A stretch of DNA of 64,000 nucleotides from Cotesia glomerata (GCF_020080835.1 NC_058162.1:4216001-4280000), one strand, 5' to 3'. Positions 11,144 to 24,250 are shown, counted from the stretch's first letter. Notes: generated by a model from the sequence alone, not told the origin. A program made the numbers and translations.

Positions 11144-14100
11144 GAGACGGTACGAAATGTTACCGAAAACCAACATGCATACTTAAGCCAATCAAACGGT
11201 TTTTCCTAAAAACCAGAATACCGCCGATTACTGGGGACTGTTTGAAGAGCATGTCCCAGGTTCCATTAATGACTGAGGACCGAACTACTGAGGAAAATGA
11301 TCCTCATAACAAAGTCATCTTGGAAGTAAGTTCAAATAAAATAAAAACTACTAGTAACCTTGCAGTCACTATGTGACTGCCGTGACTTGTAGGACTATAA
11401 ATAAATAAAATTTTGCTTTATTAAATAATGACTTTTGTTAAATTGCACGGTACTCTCTTAAATATTGACGTTTTTGAAGATATAAGCTCGTCCCGATGTT
11501 ACACTTATCAAGAGCTTTCATTTGAGTACCCACTTGCATTTTTGATATATTTTTCATATATACATATATATAATATATAAAATATATGAAAAATTGATGT
11601 GGGTACTCAAATGAAAGGTCTCGATAAGTGTAATGTCGGAATAAGCTTATATCTTTAAAAATGTCAATAGTTCACAAGATACAAGGTCATTTCTTATTAT
11701 GTTAAATTGCACTGTATTTTCTTTATTGAAGTTTTTAAATATATAAGCTCATCCCGAGGTTACACTCAACAAAAGCTTTCATTTGAGTACCCACATGCAT
11801 TTTTGATATATTTTTCATATATACATATATAATATATAAAATATATGAAAAATTAATGTGGGTACTCAAATGAAAGGTCTCGATGAGTGTAACATCGGGA
11901 TGAGCTTATATCTTTGAAAATGTCAATAATTAAGAAATTATATTGTATTTTGTCAACTTATGATATTTTTAAAAATATAAGCTCGTCCCGATGTTACACT
12001 TATCAAGAGCTTTCATTTGAGTACCCACTTGCATTTTTGATATATTTTTCATATATACATATATATAATATATAAAATATATGAAAAATTGATGTGGGTA
12101 CTCAAATGAAAGGTCTCGATAAGTGTAATGTCGGAATGAGCTTATATCTTTAAAAATGTCAATAGTTCACAAGATACAAGGTCATTTCTTATTATGTTAA
12201 ATTGCACTGTATTTTCTTTATTGAAGTTTTTAAATATATAAGCTCATCCCGAGGTTACACTCAACAAAAGCTTTCATTTGAGTACTCACATGCATTTTTG
12301 ATGTATTTTTCATATATACATATATAATATATAAAATATATGAAAAATTGATGTGGGTACTAAAATGAAAAGTCTCAATGGATGTAATGTCGGGATGAGC
12401 TTATATCTTTAAAAATGTCAATAGTTCACAAGATACTTGTTAATATCTATTGTAATTTCTTAACTATTGACGTTTTTAAAGATATAAGCTCATCCCAATG
12501 TTACACTCATCAAGAGCTTTCATTTGAGTACCCACATGCATTTTGATATATTTTTCATATATACATTATACATATATATAAATATATAAAATATATGAAA
12601 AATTAATGTGGGTACTCAAATGAAAGGTCTCGATGAGTGTAACATCGGGATGAGCTTATATTTTTGAAAATTTCAATAATTAAGAAATTATATTGTATTT
12701 TGTCAACTTATGATATTTTTAAAAATATAAGCTCATTCCGATGTTAAACTCATCAAGAGCTTTCATTTGAGTACCCACATGCATTTTTGATATATTTTTC
12801 ATATATACATATATAATATATAAAATATATGAAAAATTAATGTGGGTACTCAAATGAAAGGTCTCGATGAGTGTAACATCGGGATGAGCTTATATCTTTG
12901 AAAATGTCAATAATTAAGAAATTATATTGTATTTTGTCAACTTATGATATTTTTAAAAATATAAGCTCGTCCCGATGTTACACTTATCAAGAGCTTTCAT
13001 TTGAGTACCCACTTGCATTTTTGATATATTTTTCATATATACATATATATAATATATAAAATATATGAAAAATTGATGTGGGTACTCAAATGAAAGGTCT
13101 CGATAAGTGTAATGTCGGAATGAGCTTATATCTTTAAAAATGTCAATAGTTCACAAGATACAAGGTCATTTCTTATTATGTTAAATTGCACTGTATTTTC
13201 TTTATTGAAGTTTTTAAATATATAAGCTCATCCCGAGGTTACACTCAACAAAAGCTTTCATTTGAGTACTCACATGCATTTTTGATGTATTTTTCATATA
13301 TACATATATAATATATAAAATATATGAAAAATTGATGTGGGTACTAAAATGAAAAGTCTCAATGGATGTAATGTCGGGATGAGCTTATATCTTTAAAAAT
13401 GTCAATAGTTCACAAGATACTTGTTAATTTCTATTGTAATTTCTTAACTATTGACGTTTTTAAAGATATAAGCTCATCCCAATGTTACACTCATCAAGAG
13501 CTTTCATTTGAGTACCCACATGCATTTTGATATATTTTTCATATATACATTATACATATATATAAATATATAAAATATATGAAAAATTAATGTGGGTACT
13601 CAAATGAAAGGTCTCGATGAGTGTAACATCGGGATGAGCTTATATTTTTGAAAATTTCAATAATTAAGAAATTATATTGTATTTTGTCAACTTATGATAT
13701 TTTTAAAAATATAAGCTCATTCCGATGTTAAACTCATCAAGAGCTTTCATTTGAGTACCCACATGCATTTTTGATATATTTTTCATATATACATATATAA
13801 TATATAAAATATATGAAAAATTAATGTGGGTACTCAAATGAAAGGTCTCGATGAGTGTAACATCGGGATGAGCTTATATCTTTGAAAATGTCAATAATTA
13901 AGAAATTATATTGTATTTTGTCAACTTATGATATTTTTAAAAATATAAGCTCGTCCCGATGTTACACTTATCAAGAGCTTTCATTTGAGTACCCACTTGC
14001 ATTTTGATATATTTTTCATATATACATATATATAATATATAAAATATATGAAAAATTGATGTGGGTACTCAAATGAAAGGTCTCGATAAGTGTAATGTCG

Positions 14101-17100
14101 GAATGAGCTTATATCTTTAAAAATGTCAATAGTTCACAAGATACAAGGTCATTTCTTATTATGTTAAATTGCACTGTATTTTCTTTATTGAAGTCTTTAA
14201 ATATATAAGCTCATCCCGAGGTTACACTCAACAAAAGCTTTCATTTGAGTACTCACATGCATTTTTGATGTATTTTTCATATATACATATATAATATATA
14301 AAATATATGAAAAATTGATGTGGGTACTAAAATGAAAAGTCTCAATGGATGTAATGTCGGGATGAGCTTATATCTTTAAAAATGTCAATAGTTCACAAGA
14401 TACTTGTTAATTTCTATTGTAATTTCTTAACTATTGACGTTTTTAAAGATATAAGCTCATCCCAATGTTACACTCATCAAGAGCTTTCATTTGAGTACCC
14501 ACATGCATTTTGATATATTTTTCATATATACATTATACATATATATAAATATATAAAATATATGAAAAATTAATGTGGGTACTCAAATGAAAGGTCTCGA
14601 TGAGTGTAACATCGGGATGAGCTTATATTTTTGAAAATTTCAATAATTAAGAAATTATATTGTATTTTGTCAACTCATGATATTTTTAAAAATATAAGCT
14701 CATTCCGATGTTAAACTCATCAAGAGCTTTCATTTGAGTACTCACATGCATTTTTGATATATTTTTCATATATACATATATATAATATATAAAATATATG
14801 AAAAATTGATGTGGGTACTCAAATGAAAGGTCTCGATGAGTATAATGTCGGAGTGAGCTTATATCTTTAAAAATGTCAATAGTTCTCAAGATACAAGGTC
14901 ATTTCTTAATTATGTATCTAGAGATAAAGCATTTTCAAATGCATCCTAAATACTTATCATCATAAATTAACTATCGTTGAGAATGATATGAAACCTTGAA
15001 AAGGTAAAACCTCGTATTTTCTATGTATTTTAAATGAGAGATACGAGATTTTACCAAAGTACCGTCGAAATTCAAATCAAGACTTTTGCAATGTCACTAA
15101 ATTTCACTTAAAAAACCGATTTTATCATATGACTATCCTGGACATAAAATTTTTCTTATTCTCTTAATGATATAGATTATTTATTTTAAATTATTTGGAA
15201 TAGTAATGCAGAAGTAGAGCTCCATTTCACCTTAATTTTTTAATTTCTCATAAATTGTTTAACATTAAAAATTCTTCAGTAACTTTTAAAATCTTTTAAA
15301 GTCAGTATTTAAAAGAACAAGAGTTAATTTATTTTTGTTACTCAATTTGCTCTGCTTAACAAATTATAAAAAAAAAACAACTAAACTTTTGAATTTAAAA
15401 TAAGCAGAGTCCTACTTCTGCATAATTATTTATTATACTGTTGTTTCTAATAAAAATAAATGAATTAAAAGGTCGGTATACCTGGAGACACTTGGAAATA
15501 CTGTGTAGACCGTCAAGCATTAGCAGACAAATCAGAATGGTTTCGCGCATTACTCATGGGCGATATGGCTCCCCCTCCAAGTAATCCACCACCAACTATT
15601 TGTTTGCAACACGTCGAAAAACGGGCTTTTGATCATCTATACAAGTACGTAAATTTTATTTTTATAAAAAAAAAGACAAAATATTAAACAAATCTTGGGA
15701 ACCTGGACAATAGCAATAAGATGTTAAATTAAAAAAAAATGCGATTTTTTAAAAATTTAACATCTTATTGCTATTGTCCATGTTCCTAAGATAATTTTAA
15801 ATCGACAAATTCAATAAATACAATTACAATATTTTAGATACTTTCGAGAGGAGCCGATAAATTTCAATTCTGTTTTAACCGCAAGAGCAACTTTGGATGC
15901 TGCTCATTACTATCTCTGTCCAGAGCTTGCAGTAATAGCTGTCGATTATATAATAAAAAACTTAAACTCATCAACAGTTATTAATGTATATCATGGGCTG
16001 AGTCTCTACGCTTTACCTGAAGCTGAAGGAAATGAACAAATTCCTTCGGCGCCACCTGAAAATGATGCTGCTGAAATCGGTAAAATATTATTACTAACTT
16101 AGCAGGATAATATTTAAAAACAAAAATTAAAAATACTCATTTTCTCAGGTCTAAGAATTACAAAATTTCAAAAAATCAAATCAGGATTTAGTAGACCAAA
16201 TAAATTTATGTTTTTTTTTTATTTATTCCAATTTACATAAAAGAAAACGAAAGTTAGCCGACATTTCAAAATTTTTAGAAATTTTTTATTGAAAAAATTT
16301 CAATTAAACAATTAAAAAAAAAATTCACATGTAAAAAACTTGAAAAACTATAAGTGCAATTTTTAAAAAATATCTTTTTAGTTGTAATTTAATTAATAAA
16401 AAAAATCAAAAATTTTTAGACGTCTGCTAACTTCAGTGTCATAATAAATGTATTTTCTTCTCAAATAAATTTTTATTGAATGTTAAAAAATATTTATTAA
16501 AATTTAATAAAAGAAAACATAAATTTATTTGGTCTACTATATCCTGATTTGATTTTTAAAAAAAAAAAAAAAAAAAAATCTAATATTTACTTATTGAATT
16601 TTTTGACCCTAGCTGTAGCATGTACCAGTCTTCTGAAAGCATGTCTGACAGTAATTGATTCCGCACCGGATGAAGTACTTCGAGAGGAAGGTTTTGAAGA
16701 ATTGACTGTTGAGGAAATAGCGAGTCTTGCATCAAGAGATGACCTCAGACTTGCTAAAGAAAGCATTCTGTTTGAAGCTCTTGATAAGTGGGCAGCATCA
16801 GAATGTAGAAGACGTGGCATCGAGCCAACGTCCCACAATAAACGTTCAGCGGTTTCCGATGAAATTTGGTACAGTGTAAGATATCTTCTTATGAATGATC
16901 AAGAGTTTATCCAAGGCCCAATGGCCAGCGGTATCTTGTCAAGCGAAGAATCAGCTGCAATTGTCGCTAAAATTCTCGGGCACAGTAACCACCAGGATAA
17001 TGATCAACTGGCGCGGTGTATTGCGCCATACAGGCTGTCTACGACACCCCGTGGACGTAAAACACCTACGAAGGCTAAGTTTGGGATGAAGCCTGGTAAA

Positions 17101-17217
17101 AAAGAACGGGAAGATAATAAAAAAAATAGAAGGAAAGAATGTACTAGTCAAGGTCAGCGAGCTTGCGCCCGCGTGGGCGACTTGGTTGTTCGTGTTCTCG
17201 CTTGTGTTTTCGACTGA
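11144..17217 (+). CDS. BTB/POZ-BACK domain protein (BTBD1/2/3/6-like), four joined exons
   Basis: Exons 11144-11325, 15472-15644, 15838-16079 and 16613-17217 all have GT-AG borders and compatible phases. With the candidate exon at 5680-5731 they make 417 codons plus stop. Exon 3 and the start of exon 4 encode a BTB/POZ fold (DTWKYCVDRQALADKSEWFR, then LYKYFREEP). The last exon carries a BACK domain (LLKACLTVID ... EALDKWAASECRRRG ... GPMASGILSSEE), very like the BTBD1/2/3/6 group. The C-terminus is basic (GRKTPTKAKFGMKPGKKERE). Proteins of this class usually act as CUL3 ubiquitin-ligase substrate adaptors; that role is inferred from family. The N-terminal 60 residues of exon 11144-11325 match nothing I recognise. 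Introns hold a Helitron, MITEs and a hairpin. A possible poly(A) signal AATAAA is at 17420. Confidence 0.85.
11351..15176 (-). mobile_element. Non-autonomous Helitron, copy 2, expanded to about 14 units
   Basis: On the minus strand it starts TCTATAtCATTAAGAG (15176) and ends with the hairpin at 11380-11362, 7 nt, then CTAG (11354-11351), flanked by A and T. It inserted 25 nt after the donor of the BTB exon ending at 11325, antisense to that gene. The interior has about 14 palindromic units. From 11981 the array repeats with a 984-bp period (identical motif starts at 11981, 12965 and 13949), so blocks of several units were amplified together. Confidence 0.9.
11981..14640. repeat. 984-bp higher-order tandem repeat inside Helitron copy 2
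   Basis: The marker GCTCGTCCCGATGTTACACT occurs at 11981, 12965 and 13949, exactly 984 bp apart, with the intervening sequence almost identical. Each period contains four palindromic arms that differ from one another, so the block, not the single unit, was copied. Confidence 0.85.
15692..15793. repeat. Intronic hairpin, 39-bp arms with two mismatches
   Basis: In the 193-nt intron between BTB exons, arms 15692-15730 and 15755-15793 are complementary (core GGACAATAGCAATAAGATGT and its complement) around a 24-nt A/T loop. Expressed in the sense direction, the intron would fold into a long stem. It may be a tiny MITE or a small-RNA precursor; no homologue elsewhere in the window was seen. Confidence 0.8.
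16165..16560. mobile_element. Nested TIR element in BTB intron
   Basis: Outer inverted ends TCAAATCAGGATTTAGTAGA (left) and TCTACTATATCCTGATTTGA (right) bracket the unit. Inside is a TTAGCMGAC-family MITE (16246-16443), followed by a piece (16444-16515) that is the reverse complement of 715-800 from the ACTGATAG element. The A-run at 16555-16580 precedes the acceptor of the last BTB exon. Confidence 0.65.
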
Positions 17218-17893
17218 TCAGATGTGAGACCCACTGAGTCTATTAGGTTTATTTTAATTATATTTTTATTTCAGCTTGTAGTATTTTTATTATAGAAAAC
17301 TTTTATACATCATACGTGATATCAGACTGAACATTTTTAATTTAATTTACATTTTTTTTTTACTGAAAAGATACAAAAGGTCTTGTTGATCTCAAATAAT
17401 TAATTATTTTTATTATTTTAATAAAATAATATATAGATGATGATTTTAGGTAATTGAAAATTTTATTAATAATGTGCTTATTGAGATCTATTCATTGGAT
17501 TTTTATTATTCTATAAATTTTGTGACTTCTCGCAATTGTTTTTTATTGTACGCGATAGTTAGACTATTCGATGAATTTATTTCGAGTCCTGTGTGACTAA
17601 TAGTAATTTAATATGTGATGTTATATGTGTTTTAGATGTTTTAACTATATTGTAAAATTGTTTTGCGCGTTAAGGGGGATAGCTACTGTGAAGATCGAAA
17701 AAATAGGTGATTTTCAGGAATTTTTTTGACTGGGATAATAAAAGAATTTGGGGATCAGGTTTTTTTTGTTTTATAATGTATATATTGAAGATTATTCTCC
17801 TAAATTTTGATTTAAAAATATCATGTTGTTACAAAATTATAAGCATTTTTGGGGAGCACCAAAAAAATTTCCGCCACCACGGTGGAATCTCTA
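17218..17893. other. Probable BTB 3' UTR and downstream DNA
   Basis: No coding signal. AATAAA at 17420-17425 is a candidate polyadenylation signal about 200 nt after the stop. The 69-codon ORF at 17707 has low-complexity composition and is not called. Confidence 0.4.
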
Positions 17894-18793
17894 CACTGAG
17901 AGACAATTTTATTTAATAGTAATAAAAAAGTTTATTTGGACTTGAAAAAGAAACATGAAAATAAAATTAGCAGACAGCTGACAATTTTCAGAATTTTTTT
18001 TATTAATAAAATTATTAAAAATAAATTAAATGAAAAAATTGCACATGTAAAAAATTTGAAAAACTATACATGCAATTTTTTAAAAATATTTTTTTATTGT
18101 TAATTCAATTAATAAAAAAAAAAAAAAAAAAAAATTTTTGCTGTCGGCTAATTTTAGTTTAATAAAAAAATTTAGTTAATATTAATAAAATTATATTTCA
18201 TATAAATAAAATTTTATTAGTATTTAATAAAATTTTCTTAAATACTAATATGCGTTAATTAAAATAATCACGAGCGTCGATTTCGTTTGCTGTCATTAAT
18301 ACGCGTAGTTTGTAATTGTTCCAAAAATTTGACGGTATGCAAATAATCTCAAAAAAAAAAAAATTAATATTGATCAATTTAATTTATTAAGGTATATTAA
18401 CATATAAAAGTTAAATGTGCTTAATTACAATGCATAATTCATGTTTAATAACATAACATAAATTTTTATTAATTATAATATGGTCAAATATATTCTCACA
18501 GTAATATCTTTTAAAATTAATAATACTAAGATTTTTCAACGAGACATCCTACCCTAATCTATTTGTTTACTTCCGACTTTTATGTTGTCTTTATGACAGA
18601 CAACATCTTTTACATACTAAGAAAAATTTATTAGTATTTAATAAAACATATATTAGTATTCAAGAAAATTTTTATTAGAATTTAAGGAAATTTTATTAAT
18701 ATTTAATAAATTTTTATTTGGGATTAGCCAAATAAACGTTTTATTAAATAGTAATAAAATTTCATTACTATTAAATAAAATTGTCTCTCAGTG
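17894..18793. mobile_element. 0.9 kb CACTGAGAGACA TIR element, copy A
   Basis: Inverted ends CACTGAGAGACAATTTTATT and AATAAAATTGTCTCTCAGTG are flanked by TA on both sides (17892-93, 18794-95). That fits the TA target duplication of Tc1/mariner-type elements, though no transposase remains. A nested MITE (about 17955-18160; TTAGCAGACAGCTGACAA) is shared with copy B at 32452-33349. Confidence 0.85.
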
Positions 18794-18795
18794 TA

Positions 18796-21700
18796 ACTCA
18801 AAAACGGATTATCTAAAACAAAAACAAACAAACTGCGTTGTAATCTGCATGCATGTGGTTATCGCTCCACGTAATGGATTTTGAAAATTTGGATTTAAAA
18901 AAAAATGGCAACATATTAAAAATTTTTTCGTTTTTTTTTTCTCATTTTTTTGGATTCAAACAGCCCTAAAAAATCTTAAAAATAAAAATTTTCAAAATCC
19001 CCTACGTGCAACTATAGCTACTGAATAGACGAATATGGAAAAAAAAGTTGCAAATCGGTTCATATTTATGTAAATAACAGATCCCACCAGTTCAAAATGC
19101 CACAAAAATGACTATAACTCGAAAAATATTCGGAATTTTTATATGAAACTCTAGATTCATATTTTTAATGTATAAACTTTGATTTAATAACAAAAAAAAT
19201 TTTTTTTTTAATTTAACAGTGGCTATCCATCTTAATTATCTAACAAAAAATTGATTAGAAAAATTTTTTTGAAAAGTTATGGCTGGTCCAAAAAATAATA
19301 TTTTAGTTGGACGATAATTTATTAATTTTATCTCAAATGAATTTTTATTGATTTTAATAAATTTATTATTATAATATTGAAGTTATTTTGAGTAATTTGT
19401 TGATTTACATATATGTTGATGTACGTATATGTGTTTACATGCAATATATGATTATTGTTGTCTTGTCAAGTTCATGTTACCATTAATAAATATATAAATT
19501 TATCAGAACAGTATTATTTATTTATGTTAAAGGAGCATTTTTGAAATCTAAAAATAATTCTTGCAATAACTTGGGTGAAAATAGCGGCTGTATTTCATCT
19601 GGTAGGATAACATTTTTCTTCACAGCGTTTCATTACATGGCAGCTTTATTTTGGCTACGAGTACAGAATTATATGAATCTAAGAATATAAAATGATAATA
19701 AATATTTTCTCTGGCGGATAAAAAAACTAAAGCTCTTTGGAATTAAAAAATAAAAATTTATAAAGCCTTCTTTTAGTTGTAAATATTCTATATTTGAATG
19801 TTACTCATTTACAAAAAATTTATCGTCTTCTTTTGGTTCGTAAGTGGAACTGTTAATTAATGCTTATTAATTCATTCGATTAAAACAATTTTCAAATATA
19901 TAACAATTTATATGTGTAACATCTTTTTATTTTTTATGAAACTACTAGAATTTAACAATCACATTTCGAATAAATTGATTTCACATACATTTCATCTTTA
20001 TTTTAATATGTTTTTTTTTTTTTTATTTGATTTTGAAAAGGATTTTATTTATGAACATTTTCTCTCATAGATAAATAAGTAAAAGTTTGAAAAATCCAAA
20101 AATGCACGCCTCATAATCTCATTTTTCACAAAAAAATTGGTTAAAATAAAATATAAAAAGCAAAATAATATTGCTTGACCTTGACGAGTCGAGTATAAAG
20201 CACAACCTCACGCGCTTCGCGCTATGAGGCGTGCAAAAAAACAGAAAACTCTGCTATGGTTTAGTGGCGCCATAATTCTAAGGTGAGGAAAAAAAAATAC
20301 TATCATAAAATGTATAGATAGATATACAAAGAAATACACAGTCATATATTAGTTTTTTATAAATAATAATTTAAAGACAGTAAATTAAACGCTCATATTA
20401 ATTGAGAAAGTCCGTCGTGTGTTACTTTAGATAATAAAAATAAATTATTCCGGTACGATCATTTTTTCGACCAATTTCCCTGCCACATACACCAATCCAT
20501 AAACACAGGCAAACGGACGTCCAGAAAAGATTATTTTTAATGTTAACTAGAATTTGAATTTGCGCGCGCAAGCGCGCGCCTGACTGTAGCATTTGCATAT
20601 ATTTTCATGCTTATGATATATTCGACCAATCACGTTACGAATAGTTTGATGCCACATACATTTCATCTCAATTTTATATTAGGATATTATATTAGGATAT
20701 TTACTATGTTAAACAAAATAATTGTTATTGAAATATATTTTATGCGCCTGTCAAATTATTTGACTTGATATTAGTACACTCAGATTAAGCTGTAAGTGCG
20801 ATATAAATAACAAAAAATCAATTTTAGTTTCGAGAAAACTGCTTTTTTTTAAATGTCGAGAATAGAGCACTACTTCAACGCTTCGCTTATGAGGCGTGCA
20901 ATAATATTCTTAATTAAAAACTTATACTCTAATTTACATTTTTATTTTGAATTGTCATCAATGATGTTCTTATCAAAAATCGGTAATTGAAAAAATAGAA
21001 ATATTTCCTATATATTATTAATTTTCTCTTAATATAAAATAACAATATTATTACTAATTTAATTTAATTTAATGTTATGGAAAATTTTAAAAATATAAAA
21101 AACCATTGCAACGTTAACTTGCCTTCTTGAAGCAGTAATTTTAATATAGGATTTTATAATGGGACGACTGTTTCGCTGTTGATATAATCAATAGCTTCTT
21201 GTGTGATGAATTGCCCGAGAAAAAATATTTATATATATTTATATATAAATTGGTTATATATGATTGTATATGAAAAATGGCCAAATATAATCATATCTAA
21301 TTATATATAATTATATATAACAATATTTAATTATATATTTATTACATCTAATTAATATTTGGGTTAATTTTATGGATAGAATATTTAATATGGTCCTACA
21401 CAATTCTGTGTAACCAATTAAAATGCAAAAAAAAATATCTAGATATGATTTTATAGCTATAACACCAGCGGTCACCCATCCAACTATTAACTCTGCTCAA
21501 TGCTGCTTAACGTTGGTGATCTCCGTGCGTCTTGAAGTGTTATATGTCTGTCTGCTGTGCTGCTGTCTTAGATGATAATGATTCTATGATCTACATAATG
21601 TATCATATGAGTTTATCATAAATGGAATATAAAAATTGATTTTAATATATATTTGGATAGTCATTATTCATCATTTATTTATTTTACCGAATTTCATTAT
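18796..21700. other. Repeat-rich intergenic DNA without a recognised gene
   Basis: Contains short inverted GAGGCGTGCA / TGCACGCCTC motifs (20103, 20224, 20889), a GC palindrome GCGCGCGCAAGCGCGCGC near 20561, and (TATA)-rich palindromes at 21220-21330. 19540-19690 is less AT-rich but has no convincing exon. Confidence 0.4.
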
Positions 21701-21787
21701 AATTTTACTATTTTACTATTAGGTAGTAGCAGAGCAGACCAAAACATCTCATAGGAAATGTGACAAATTTTGTATTTCAGAATTATT

Positions 21788-22249
21788 GAGGATATAATTG
21801 AGGATGGTTTTACTTGTATCACTGTAGAGTGTTTTACAAGGGAGGGTGGGGAATTATTGTCTCTCCACTTTTTTCTCCGCAATATAATCTCTCAACCCCG
21901 TCATTATAACTCTCAACCACTTTTTCGTCCCCACCCCCCTGCATGTCGGGATTTTTTCTTTCATGCCCGACACACATGTGCTGCGACTGTGGCCGACTTA
22001 CGCGTTATAATCAGTACCTGCATTTGCATTACGGTCTTAAATAGTATGGAGGTACTTCTATAATGACATTTTACCTCCATAACTATACGGGAAAACCACA
22101 GAAAACCCGACCGGTACAGAGGCTGGCAATGAAACGCACATATTCTTAGTTTATAATCATTGAAAAATATTGGTGCGCGCCGGAATCGAACCCTGGTCCC
22201 ATTCTTTCGAAATGCAGGTACCGAGCCGATTAGGCTATTGCCAACCTTT
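21788..22249 (-). mobile_element. tRNA-derived SINE with 14-bp target duplication
   Basis: The direct repeat ATTTCAGAATTATT flanks it exactly (21774-21787 and 22250-22263). On the minus strand the head (from about 22245) is tRNA-like, with a box-A-like TAGCCTAATCGG and box B GGGTTCGATTCC (22193-22182). An anticodon-arm-like GCATTTCGAAAGAATG lies between. The body of about 380 bp is not A-rich and ends in a short ATCCTC repeat rather than poly(A). The chance ORFs at 21770-22063 and 22160 cross it and are not genes. Confidence 0.8.
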
Positions 22250-22263
22250 ATTTCAGAATTATT

Positions 22264-23600
22264 TAAACGTAATTATAAACATCATTTTACACTTTTTGTG
22301 ATTACCAAAAAAAAATTTTTTTTCAAAGAAAAAATTTTTATGTCTGTTAATTATATATAAGCATATATACATATATATACAATCTTGCATGGCTGTATAT
22401 TGCTCCATATATAGTCATATATAATTATATATGATTATATATAACCTCATATACAATTTCCATATATAATCATGTATGATTACGAAATGATAAATATCAA
22501 AGTCTGAATTCTTAATTATTATACTTTAATATTTTAGACATTTACATAGCGAATATTACTGTTTGAAATAGTATTTTCTTCCATGTAAAGAGTAAATTGT
22601 AACGTTTAAATGGTAAATATTATATAGTAAATAGTAAAATCACGATTTTACTGTTTGAAATGGTAATTTTTAGCAGTTGATCATTACTTCTTATAAATTG
22701 ACTGTTATTTATTACAGTTTACTTTTTTCCGTGTAGATTGTCTGGATATTTTGATATAATACGACTGTGGTTACCATTCTTCATGTACTTCCGCTTTGGA
22801 CATGATGATACTGTCGTTGATTTTGATTGTGATTTAGAACATGATTTCACTTGAACAATGTAATATAAAGTTAAGGCGACTGTTAAAATTTTCAACATTT
22901 TTTATAGATTAAAAAAAATATTTATTTAACTCAAACTGAATTTGTTTTTTAGTATCAAACTTTTTAAATATATATATATATGGCTTGAATGTATAAAAAC
23001 AAAAAAATAATTTTACAGATATGTATCATAACTATTATATCTATTATTAATATTTTAATGTTCTTGTATAACCAATCATTCATATCCAAAATTAATAATT
23101 TTTATGAACTTATAATTCATCAGCTTTATTTTAGACTTCATATCAATGAATCAATGAATTTAATATATTTTTTAAAAATAAACGTATTAGATAGAATTAC
23201 CTTGTTCTCCATTTTTGTATGTAACTTTAATAAAAAAATAAAAAAATTACTTTTCAGAATGGTGACTATTTTTTATATCTATTATTGAATGATGCATTAA
23301 TATGCGAGATGTTTTTGTGATCAACAACTATCAAATTAATGATTTCTATTAATATAAATTTAACAGTTTTAATTTTGACCGGATTTCAATAGGTTTTTTA
23401 GGATGTTATTATTTTCTGTAAAAATAGCTTTTAATCAATAAATTTTTATATTATTGACAATAATTTATATTATTGATTTTTATAAAATATTAAAAACAAT
23501 TTCTTCAAGATAAGCGTAACTATTTATATCTGATAAATTTCTCTTCAATCAGGAAGAATATTTTTTTAAGCAAATAAACTTTTTTAAAAAACAATTAGTA
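22264..23600. other. AT-rich intergenic DNA, no gene seen
   Basis: TA-rich palindromic runs (22330-22480, 22970) and a 99-codon ORF (22989-23288) of low-complexity I/N/F/K composition that I do not consider a gene. Confidence 0.4.
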
Positions 23601-23609
23601 GAAATTATA

Positions 23610-24250
23610 ATGATACTGAAATCAGCTGACAATTGACTATTTTTTTGTATTTTTATCACAAATCTATTAAATAAAATATATTCTTATTAATTTGCACTTT
23701 TATCTTTTTTTAATTTGTAGATGTAGAATTTTTTTATTAAAATTTTGTTATGACATTAAAATTAGCAGCCACAACAATTATTTAATTTTAATTTAATAAA
23801 CAAATTTCTTCCGAAAAATTATTAAAAAAAAATTATATTTTTAATTTTTTTTAATTTCTACTTCAATTTTATTTAATTCCGTTTTTATGACATTGAAGTT
23901 AGCAGTCACTTAACAATTTTTTTTTTTATTTAACAAAAAAATTTGTCCTAAAAAATTGCATTTTTTCCAATTTTATTTTTTATGAAAATTAATTTAGTAG
24001 ATATTTTATAATTTTTTTACCAAATAAATTATGACAAAAAAAAATTAGAGAAAAAAAATTGGCATGAAGAAATTAAAATCCAATTTTTTTGAAATAATTT
24101 TTTGTAACAAATGTACTTGTTAAAAAAAAAATTAAAAAATAGTCAAGTGGCTTCTAACTTTAATGTTAATTTTTTTGCGATAATTTATTTGCTATAGAAT
24201 TTTAAAAATTAATAAATGTATGCTAAATTAATTTTCATTTTGTTTTTGTA
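23610..24250. mobile_element. Cluster of GAMATTGAAGTTAGCAG MITEs, nested
   Basis: Partial copies start at about 23610 and 23752. A fuller one runs 23887-24170 (GACATTGAAGTTAGCAGTCA at left, GTGGCTTCTAACTTTAATGT at right). A different element (GAAAATTAATTTAGTAGATA to TGCTAAATTAATTTTCAT, about 23982-24238) overlaps its core and right end. Confidence 0.55.

Noticed and set aside
15692..15793. microRNA precursor
   Set aside because: Arms are almost perfectly paired over 39 bp with no usual bulges; a MITE or siRNA hairpin is at least as likely, so it is listed only as a hairpin.
16549..16612. Upstream ATG of the 222-codon ORF as start of the BACK exon
   Set aside because: This part is a poly(A)-encoded lysine run and pyrimidine tract of the intron. 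The acceptor at 16611-16612 joins in phase with the previous exon.
16587..16838. Minus-strand ORF opposite the BACK exon, and ORFs 27351, 27468, 27539, 38984 and 59608
   Set aside because: Shadows of the real coding exons in other frames, without independent support.
21770..22063. 97-codon ORF
   Set aside because: Lies across a SINE with clear target duplication; cysteine/histidine richness comes from the SINE body.
22989..23288. 99-codon ORF
   Set aside because: Composition is I/N/F/K/Y-biased, as expected from AT-rich non-coding DNA; no domain or splice context.
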